Source: Gammaproteobacteria bacterium (lineage in GTDB: Bacteria > Pseudomonadota > Gammaproteobacteria > SG8-11). Taken from it: 34,926 nucleotides of DNA. The stretch is from the NCBI GenBank assembly GCA_013151345.1, contig JAADIM010000021.1, forward strand, positions 1 through 34,926, in the 5' to 3' direction. A program made the position numbers and the translations under genes. Positions within the stretch are counted from its first letter, which is position 1; every line of letters starts with the position of its first letter. The notes under the pieces were generated by a model that had not been told where the DNA came from, did not search any database, and was given only the letters and a program-made list of their open reading frames with translations. Shown here piece after piece: positions 28,813 to 34,926 of the stretch.

Positions 28813-30026
28813 TGCGATCAGTCGATGTTATCATTGTTGGCGCCAGCCTTGCTGCAGCCGCTGCTGCAAAACGCCTAGTCGATGCTGGGCTTGAAACCGT
28901 CATACTTGAAAGACAGGAATTACCTCGCCATAAAATTTGCAGCGGTATTTTATCGCCGCGCGGTTATCGTTTTTTAATTGAAAACTTTGGCCCGCTTCCG
29001 AAAAAAGCACTACACGATCCAACTTGGTGTCGCGGCGTCACATTTCATTTTCCATGTTTGATTCCCATGCCGATGGATTTTTTTGGTGGCACCACACCCC
29101 ATTTACACCGTAAATATTCCGACTATTGGGCGATTAAACGTAGCGCAGCGGAAGTAATGGATAAAACGTCACTGGTAGGATTGGATGACCAGGGAACACG
29201 CGTGGTCGTAACAGCACGCCAACAAAGCGGTGAAACAATAAAAATGGCGGCACGCTACGTTATTGGTGCAGATGGGCCCAGTTCTGCAGTACGCAAGGCA
29301 ATCTACCCGGAATACACCAAGCAAATTCCTTGGTTTTTCGTTGGGCAAAAATTTCATGAAATCATTGATTGCCCGCTTGATGAAGAATATTTTCATTTCT
29401 GGTTTCATCCAGAGTTAGGACATTACACATGGAGCCATGCGCGTGATGGACGACAAATAGTCGGTGTGGGCTTCAAACAGGGTGATAATTTTAATCAACG
29501 CCATCTTCATGTGACCGCTTACCTTGAAGAAAAACATGGCGTTAAACTCAAACCGGCTGACCCGGACCATGAAGGCTGCGCAGAAAATTTTGGGCCATCG
29601 TTAATAAACAAATATATTTTTGGAAAAGATAATGTATTACTCACCGGCCAAAGCACTGGATTTCTCAACATGATCGGTGAGGGCATGAGTTGCGCACTAC
29701 ACTCCGGTGCGATCGCAGGTGAATCCATCGTTGAATCAATTTGCCGAAACCAGCCAGTACAAACTGTTTATCGACAAATGATTTCATCCGAAGTTCGCCG
29801 TACTACGGATCAATGGAACCCGCTAATGATTGCATTTGGACGCCCGCACGAAGCCGATTTTCCCAAAGCACTTATGGCACTATCAAGACAAGACCGCATA
29901 AAAGTATTAAAAGATATCTGGCGATTTTTACTACTCTACAAAGAATTTCGCTGGGGAAGACAACTCGCTTATAGTAGTCTACAACGTATTCTCCGTGGAA
30001 AATACCTGAGCCAGCGCTGGTTGTAA
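28812..30026 (+). CDS. Geranylgeranyl-reductase-family FAD oxidoreductase
   Basis: A 404-residue flavoprotein. Family signs: N-terminal Rossmann fold (VDVIIVGASLAAAAAAKRL), then PRHKICSGILSPRG where GGR proteins have P..K.CGG, YVIGADGPSSAVRK, and the FAD-ribityl region LLTGQSTGFLNMIGEGMSCA. Two FAD motifs deviate: the dinucleotide loop GxGxxG reads GASLAA, and the usual GD(A/S)AG reads GQSTG. It may hold FAD unusually or be repurposed. GGR enzymes reduce isoprenoid double bonds with ferredoxin or NADPH; some relatives are hydroxylases or halogenases. The upstream Fe-S protein is a natural electron donor, and the ATG overlaps its stop. Substrate cannot be told; a prenyl, quinone or sterol-like lipid is a guess. 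Confidence 0.82.
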   Translation: MRSVDVIIVGASLAAAAAAKRLVDAGLETVILERQELPRHKICSGILSPRGYRFLIENFGPLPKKALHDPTWCRGVTFHFPCLIPMPMDFFGGTTPHLHRKYSDYWAIKRSAAEVMDKTSLVGLDDQGTRVVVTARQQSGETIKMAARYVIGADGPSSAVRKAIYPEYTKQIPWFFVGQKFHEIIDCPLDEEYFHFWFHPELGHYTWSHARDGRQIVGVGFKQGDNFNQRHLHVTAYLEEKHGVKLKPADPDHEGCAENFGPSLINKYIFGKDNVLLTGQSTGFLNMIGEGMSCALHSGAIAGESIVESICRNQPVQTVYRQMISSEVRRTTDQWNPLMIAFGRPHEADFPKALMALSRQDRIKVLKDIWRFLLLYKEFRWGRQLAYSSLQRILRGKYLSQRWL

Positions 30027-30038
30027 TTACACATCAAA

Positions 30039-30120
30039 GTAGCCTGGATGCGGCGCAGCGAAATTCGGGGCTAGTTGTGGCACTGTTCTCCTTGATGTCG
30101 CTGCGCTGCATACAGGCAAC
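30039..30120. repeat. Inverted repeat of the GTAGCC-GGATG-GCGCAGCG type
   Basis: Arms of 23 bp, 30039-30061 and 30098-30120, pair at 20 positions, with cores GGCGCAGCGA and TCGCTGCGCTG. The GTAGCC.GGATG..GCGCAGCGA motif is a widespread intergenic palindromic repeat in gammaproteobacteria. It fills the gap between the convergent GGR-family gene and ygiQ, so it may stop or stabilise both transcripts. Confidence 0.75.
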
Positions 30121-30135
30121 TTCTGATTCAAAACC

Positions 30136-32373
30136 CTAGCGACGCTTTCCTTGTCCGGATGGGCTTCCTGGTTTTTGAATTTGCACAGATTTAGCTGCTA
30201 TTTTCTTTGACGATTTCTTTTTTGTATCGTCACTTGCTACGGATTTAAATTGATGTGTACGTTGCGTTCTAAAAATGCGCTTTTTAGCTGTGGCGTCTCC
30301 TTTTGCATATTTACCCGTGTCTGCTGGCTGCCATGCCGGAATCAGGTGTTTTTTACCATTGCCGATTAAATCTTCTCGCCCCATGCGTTTTAACGCCTCT
30401 CGCAATAGTGGCCAGTTTTCTGCATCGTGGTATCGTAAAAATGCCTTGTGCAAACGTCTCACTTTAATACCTTTCGGTATTGTAACATTTTCACTTTCGC
30501 GTGTTACTTTTCGTAATGGATTTTTTCCGCTGTGATACATCGCCGTTGCGGTCGCCATAGGTGATGGTAAAAAAGCCTGTACCTGGTCAGCACGAAAGCC
30601 ATTTTTCTTTAACCACAATGCAAGTTCCAACATATCTTCATCCGTGGTGCCCGGGTGCGCCGCGATAAAATAGGGGATCAAATACTGTTCTTTCCCTGCT
30701 TCTTTTGAATACTTTTCAAATAACTCTTTGAATTTATCGTAAACACCAATGCCTGGCTTCATCATTTTACCCAGAACACCAGGTTGCACATGTTCCGGTG
30801 CAATTTTAAGATAACCACCTACATGATGGGTCACCAACTCTTTTACATAGCTTGGCGACGTAACGGCTAAATCATAACGTAACCCTGACGCGACCAGCAC
30901 TTTCTTAACGCCTTTAAGTTCTCGCGCCCGGCGATAAAGTTTAATGAGTGATGAATGGTCGGTATTGAGATTCTTACAAATACCTGGATATACGCATGAC
31001 AAAAGACGACACGCACTTTCTATTTCAGGGCTCTTACAGGCTAGCCGGTACATATTCGCCGTTGGCCCACCTAAGTCGGATATGATGCCGGTAAAACCGG
31101 GAACTTCATCGCGAATAGTTTCTATTTCACGAATAATCGAATCTTCAGAACGGTTTTGTATAACCCGCCCTTCATGTTCGGTAATAGAGCAAAACGTGCA
31201 GCCACCAAAACAACCCCGCATTATCGTTATTGAAAAACGAATCATTTCATACGCTGGAATGTTCGCACCACCATAAACCGGATGTGGTACACGCGTATAA
31301 GGTAATTCATAAACGCCATCCATTTCTTTTGTGGTTAATGGAATGGGTGGCGGATTAATCCATATATCACGCTTTCCATGGCGCTGTCTTAACGCTCTTG
31401 CATTACCCGGGTTAGACTCTACATGCAGTATCCGTGAAGCATGCGCATACAGCACTTCGTCAGATTTTATTTGTTCGTATGAAGGTAGTCGAATAACTGT
31501 TCGAGTTCGATCTAACTTTGCTGCTCGTTGATTTTTTCCGCGAAAAAAAGGCACAACTACTTCACCTGCCTTTGAATTTATTTCTTTATTGCATGACTGA
31601 CTTTTATCGCTGTTAGTACTTTCATCACCCATAGAATAGGGGTCAACTTTCGGCTCAATATGTCCGGGAGAATCTACATCGGTCGAATCAATTTCACTCC
31701 AGCCTTCAGGCAAACCTTCTCTGAAAAAAGCAGTTCCGCGCACGTCCGTGATATCCGTCGGTTTTTCACCCGCTGCCAAGCGATGTGCAATTTCTACGAT
31801 TTGGCGCTCCGCATTTCCGTAAACCAACATATCCGCTTTGCTATCAATCAATATCGACCGACGAACTTTATCGGACCAATAGTCGTAATGTGCGATGCGA
31901 CGTAAACTTGCTTCGATACCGCCTACAATAATTGGTACGTCTTTAAATGCTTCTCTAGCACGTTGCACATAAACAATAACGGAACGATCAGGTCGCTGCC
32001 CCCCGGCTCCGTCTGCCGTATACGCATCATTACTACGAATTCGTCGATCTGCCGTGTAACGATTCACCATTGAATCCATGTTACCCGCAGTCACACCCAT
32101 AAATAAATTCGGCCTGCCCAAAACAGTAAAAGCCTCAGCGCTTTGCCAGTCTGGTTGGGAAATAATTCCAACACGAAAACCTTGTGCCTCAAGTAATCGA
32201 CCGACCAACGCCATACCAAAACTTGGGTGATCCACGTAGGCATCGCCTGTGACCAGAATGATGTCACAGCTATCCCACCCCAGATCATCCATTTCTGCAC
32301 GAGACATGGGTAATACTGGGGTAGTACCAAAACGCTTGGCCCAGTAAGGCTTATAAGAGAAAAGTGTTTGCAT
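30136..32373 (-). CDS. ygiQ: YgiQ family radical SAM protein
   Basis: 745 residues, the normal length of this UPF0313 family. The N-terminal domain ([53 protein letters not shown]) precedes the radical SAM core with the cluster motif [18 protein letters not shown] (CxxxCxxC). It continues with [35 protein letters not shown] and [19 protein letters not shown]. The C-terminal tail (about 690-745) is Lys/Ser-rich and disordered. The reaction is unknown although the protein is widely conserved. A poorly conserved, Ser/Asn-rich insert lies around 240-275. It is convergent with the redox operon and divergent from the small gene at 32721. Confidence 0.96.
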   Translation of the reverse strand: MQTLFSYKPYWAKRFGTTPVLPMSRAEMDDLGWDSCDIILVTGDAYVDHPSFGMALVGRLLEAQGFRVGIISQPDWQSAEAFTVLGRPNLFMGVTAGNMDSMVNRYTADRRIRSNDAYTADGAGGQRPDRSVIVYVQRAREAFKDVPIIVGGIEASLRRIAHYDYWSDKVRRSILIDSKADMLVYGNAERQIVEIAHRLAAGEKPTDITDVRGTAFFREGLPEGWSEIDSTDVDSPGHIEPKVDPYSMGDESTNSDKSQSCNKEINSKAGEVVVPFFRGKNQRAAKLDRTRTVIRLPSYEQIKSDEVLYAHASRILHVESNPGNARALRQRHGKRDIWINPPPIPLTTKEMDGVYELPYTRVPHPVYGGANIPAYEMIRFSITIMRGCFGGCTFCSITEHEGRVIQNRSEDSIIREIETIRDEVPGFTGIISDLGGPTANMYRLACKSPEIESACRLLSCVYPGICKNLNTDHSSLIKLYRRARELKGVKKVLVASGLRYDLAVTSPSYVKELVTHHVGGYLKIAPEHVQPGVLGKMMKPGIGVYDKFKELFEKYSKEAGKEQYLIPYFIAAHPGTTDEDMLELALWLKKNGFRADQVQAFLPSPMATATAMYHSGKNPLRKVTRESENVTIPKGIKVRRLHKAFLRYHDAENWPLLREALKRMGREDLIGNGKKHLIPAWQPADTGKYAKGDATAKKRIFRTQRTHQFKSVASDDTKKKSSKKIAAKSVQIQKPGSPSGQGKRR

Positions 32374-32720
32374 GTTTAATCTATGAAATAAAATTAGAAT
32401 TCACTGAGCAACTTAATTGAAATAAAAAAATACTGTCGTCAAAAAGTACGTATGATCGTCGCTATCGAGGAAATTGTCCATTTAGCTTGCGGCATGAGAA
32501 AACGTCGTTGATCAACAACAACTGCGCATTTACAAATAACACACTATTAAATTAGGGTTTGTTAATTTACCTTGGTTAATTCGCTAAAAGTATACATAGC
32601 TTAATTTATTGTAGTATAAACAATATTTCGGCGATTATCCCATAATGCCGAAGCCAGTAATACCAGCGATCTGTTACACTGGCCAATAAATACTTGATTT
32701 TCTACCAATTAGGCAAATAT
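32374..32720. other. Divergent spacer between ygiQ and small gene
   Basis: A/T rich and without a gene. It contains GTTGATCAAC, a 10-bp palindrome near 32508, and runs suitable for promoters of both divergent genes. No operator or RNA gene recognised. Confidence 0.4.
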
Positions 32721-33014
32721 ATGAGTAATAATAAACTATCCAATGAAGAGCGTATTCTGCGCATCATGCGTAAAGTGCTGACTGACGTAGCCAAAGACAC
32801 TTATACTAAACCAGGACTTAAACATCCTTTGACGGAAGATACAATTATAAGCATTCGGGATTGCTTATCGCTAATTAGTGCCCGTGAACAGGAAATATTA
32901 AAAGAGACGGGAAGAAGTCCCGATAAACGCCCTCGTTTTGTGGATGAACCACAAACTTCCGTGGTCGTTCCATTACATAGAACAGATTTAGGTAAAAAAC
33001 CAACGGATAGATAA
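32721..33014 (+). CDS. Conserved small protein of unknown function
   Basis: Ninety-seven residues from the ATG at 32721 (MSNNKLSNEERILRIMRKVL); a longer version from 32694 adds nine residues without support. The text TYTKPGLKHPLTEDTI..IRDCLSLISAREQE..E..G..PDKRPRFVDEP recalls a small conserved gammaproteobacterial family, some members of which I recall annotated, probably by over-transfer, as segregation and condensation protein A. The predicted fold is two helices followed by an extended proline-rich tail. No catalytic motif, signal or membrane segment. It is monocistronic and divergent from ygiQ. Function unknown. Confidence 0.75.
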   Translation: MSNNKLSNEERILRIMRKVLTDVAKDTYTKPGLKHPLTEDTIISIRDCLSLISAREQEILKETGRSPDKRPRFVDEPQTSVVVPLHRTDLGKKPTDR

Positions 33015-33424
33015 TGAATCACCCAATTAAATGAAAGTGTAAGTGACAGAAACTCCTTAATCGTTTTTGTGAACTCTTATAATTAGTTGAAGTTTAATTA
33101 TCCAAAAAACGCTATATTTTATAGAAAATTGTATTAGGAGCACTGTGTATTATTTGGACGCGACTTTCAATCGCGATTAAACAACCTATGGACTTTCAGT
33201 CCATAGTCGTTGAGTTAGAGTCAAGTTTTTCTATATCCATCTCTGCCCTTATATTTTTATGATCTTCGCAATATTTTCGATCCATATCTGGCGCCGCCAT
33301 TTTACGAAAGTGCTGGGCGCGAGAATATTTCGTTCACAAAATAACTTTTGACTCAGGCCGATGGCATCATAGGTAGCCATGAAGTGACGCCCAAGAATGG
33401 CAGGTTACGTCCCAAAAACCCTTA
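33015..33424. other. Gene-free stretch with paired CTTTCA hairpins
   Basis: Two consecutive hairpins share the core GACTTTCA, 29 bp apart: CGCGA/TCGCG (33159-33175) and CTATGGACT/AGTCCATAG (33186-33206). The second extends through CAAC (33182-33185) and GTTG (33209-33212). A further weak stem ATGGC/GCCAT lies near 33362. I see no gene. The hairpins may be REP-like repeats or part of an unannotated RNA. Confidence 0.5.
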
Positions 33425-33602
33425 AACCTAAATAAATCAGTTGGATCTACTGCGGGTGCCTAATGTGCTGAAGATAGCGTGTTTTTCCATTTTTTAAGAC
33501 TCACCCGTAGAGTGACTACGCGATCGCCTTAAAAAATGAAAAAACACGCTATCTTCAGCACATTAGACCCCCTCGTGACGATCCAACTGATTTATTTAGG
33601 TT
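33425..33602. repeat. 178-bp nested palindrome
   Basis: Three nested inverted repeats share one centre at about 33513: outer 23-bp perfect arms (33425-33447 with 33580-33602), inner 39-bp arms with one mismatch (33460-33498 with 33528-33566), and an apical 5-bp stem CGTAG/CTACG (33506-33520). Interior loops are about 12-13 bp and 7 bp. The right outer arm contains the subtilase stop codon (33596-33598). The inner arms carry T6/A6 runs. It lies between convergent genes, so it could end both transcripts, but it is far longer than any normal terminator. Confidence 0.95.
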
Positions 33603-34843
33603 AAACGGGCTGTCAACATAGCAATAAGAAACGTCAATAAAGACAATAGGTCAAGCATTCCACCACCACCAACCTGACTTGAGTCGTTAACAATAATTCT
33701 ATCGACGTCTCCAATCGATGATTCAGGTGGCGTAGACGCTGGGTAATCCTGTGATAGACCAATAGCCGCTTCCGCGTCAATTAAGCCATATCCACTATCA
33801 AAATCGAAGTCGGTACCGGTGTCAGTTTTTGCATCATCGTTACGCTGCAAAATATCAATGGATGTACGATGCAGTATCTGCTGGATATCAACTGCTTGTA
33901 ATTCAGGGTTGATTTCTAATAATAGAGCCACCACGCCCGCAGCATGTGGGGCGGCAGCTGAAGTACCTGAAATATTAGGCATACCGTCATCGTCTGTATC
34001 CACTCCAAAAAATGTCGTATTGACATCGTCAGGAGCAACAACATCAGGTTTTTTTGCAACAAATGGATTGCTTAGAACGGCTCCATTCAAATCGAACACC
34101 AAGGGGGTCCCACCTGCGGAGGAGAAAATTTCTAGCAAGGGTGGGGACGTGCCAAATACAGGTGTTTCAACATAATTTGCCGCACCTACCGTCAAAGCAG
34201 ATTCTGAATTCGCATGCCCAAATAGCGCGCTGCTGTCTGTCTGAAATTCCTGAATAATGCCCTCGAAACTGTTAAGGATGATGTATTTCAACAAATCAGG
34301 TGATTTTCCACTTGATTTTGTAATCATAAGGTCAAATTTGGTTTGGCCTGAGTTTTCCGGATTGAAAAATAAAAGAACTTCAACCGGGTCTCTGCCAATA
34401 TTTCCAAATGTGGATGATGCCAGAATTTTCGTATGCGTTTCATTAAAAATAAAAATATCAAGGTCAGTTTGTGTTCCTGGCGGCCCGCTTATTGAATAGG
34501 CCGGGGAATCCCATTGAAGTAGCAGTTGAAACCCGAGTCCTTCCGGGACAGCAATACGCTGGTAAATATCAATACCGGGACCACGATCAAAATCATGCGC
34601 ACTAAGTTGGAAAGCTGTATTGATATATTCGCTATAGGGGCTTTGGTATGAATCTCGCCCACTGTTACCCGCTGCGGTCACGTAGACAACACCTGCACGA
34701 ACAACTCTGTCTACAGCTTGTGAAATAGCATCTTTTTGAAAAAAATTTGCAGAGAGGAATTTAACATCGTCAACGATAATATCGACTTTATATTTAAATG
34801 GCAGTTCCAAGATGGCATTTGCTGCATTCGCAAGACAGGGCAA
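33596..34843 (-). pseudogene. Subtilisin-family peptidase, 5'-truncated, GlyGly-CTERM-like tail
   Basis: 415 codons of an S8 peptidase. It has the oxyanion Asn60 (VTAAGNSG) and catalytic Ser295 (ISGTSAAAPHAAGVVALL) but begins after the Asp and His regions. Just upstream the frame hits a stop (TAA near 34850), and none of the three frames to the window end reads as subtilase, so the 5' part is deleted or displaced. VDIIVDDVKFL and QKDAISQAVDRVVRAG are normal text for the segment after the catalytic His. A beta domain (about 85-200) is inserted between Asn and Ser. The C-terminus has GGGG (392-395), a hydrophobic stretch (MLDLLSLLTFLIAML) and TAR, a GlyGly-CTERM-like signal handled by rhombosortase in related bacteria. 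As read, the product cannot be an active protease. Confidence 0.85.
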
Positions 34844-34926
34844 TCGGGCTTAGATTTAACCACTTATGACGAGTATGATTTTTAACAGGTGACAATTATT
34901 GATATTTTGAGATGATTGATGTTTTA
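34844..34926. other. A/T-rich sequence upstream of truncated subtilase
   Basis: Eighty bases with stops in every minus-strand frame and no subtilase-like text. The expected catalytic His region is missing. The junction with coding sequence lies at about 34844-34852. Confidence 0.45.

Overview
The window reads as the chromosome of a gammaproteobacterium of moderate to low G+C. The core gene order supports this: pncC, recA, recX, alaS, lysC, csrA, tRNA-Ser(GCT) and tRNA-Arg(ACG) on the minus strand, and guaB, guaA, tadA with mltF convergent. Nothing fixes the genus. A small lipoprotein resembling SoxXA-binding proteins hints weakly at a sulfur-oxidising lineage.

Left arm (1-7391), accessory DNA around two tRNA genes. 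A HipBA-type toxin-antitoxin pair sits behind two 18-bp palindromic operators. It is followed by repeat-rich DNA with a probable IS3-type transposase scrap, a small serine resolvase with res-like palindromes at its start, and the C-terminal stump of a large serine recombinase abutting the 3' end of tRNA-Arg(ACG). Next comes a decayed element of about 2.9 kb. It is bounded by an 18-bp direct repeat that duplicates the 3' end of tRNA-Ser(GCT). It carries a P4-type integrase broken in two ways (a frameshift at an A9 run and loss of the first catalytic Arg), an IS66 transposase fragment with an internal deletion, and two tiny overlapping ORFs. Removing the element restores the csrA-tRNA-Ser-tRNA-Arg order seen in relatives such as E. 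coli.

Core block 1 (7392-14474): csrA, lysC, alaS, recX, recA and pncC, all on the minus strand.

Core block 2 (14726-24895): an HDOD protein diverges from an OmpR-type response regulator followed by the lytic transglycosylase MltF. tadA, guaA and guaB lie on the minus strand. A small lipoprotein with a clear terminator, xseA and an M23 peptidase lie on the plus strand.

Right arm (24959-34926): an MscS-type channel whose N-terminus is cut off by an apparent 1-nt deletion. Next is a tightly overlapping three-gene redox operon: a cytokinin-oxidase-like flavoprotein lacking the covalent-FAD His, a two-cluster ferredoxin-type protein with a degenerate C-terminal domain, and a geranylgeranyl-reductase-family flavoprotein with altered FAD motifs. 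After that come ygiQ, a small conserved gene, a 178-bp near-perfect nested palindrome, and a subtilase that lacks its N-terminal catalytic half but keeps a GlyGly-CTERM-like tail. The best candidates for something undescribed are the three-gene redox operon and the 178-bp palindrome overlapping the subtilase stop codon.

All calls come from reading the sequence. No database search was run. Both frameshifts lie next to A runs, so sequencing error is a live alternative.
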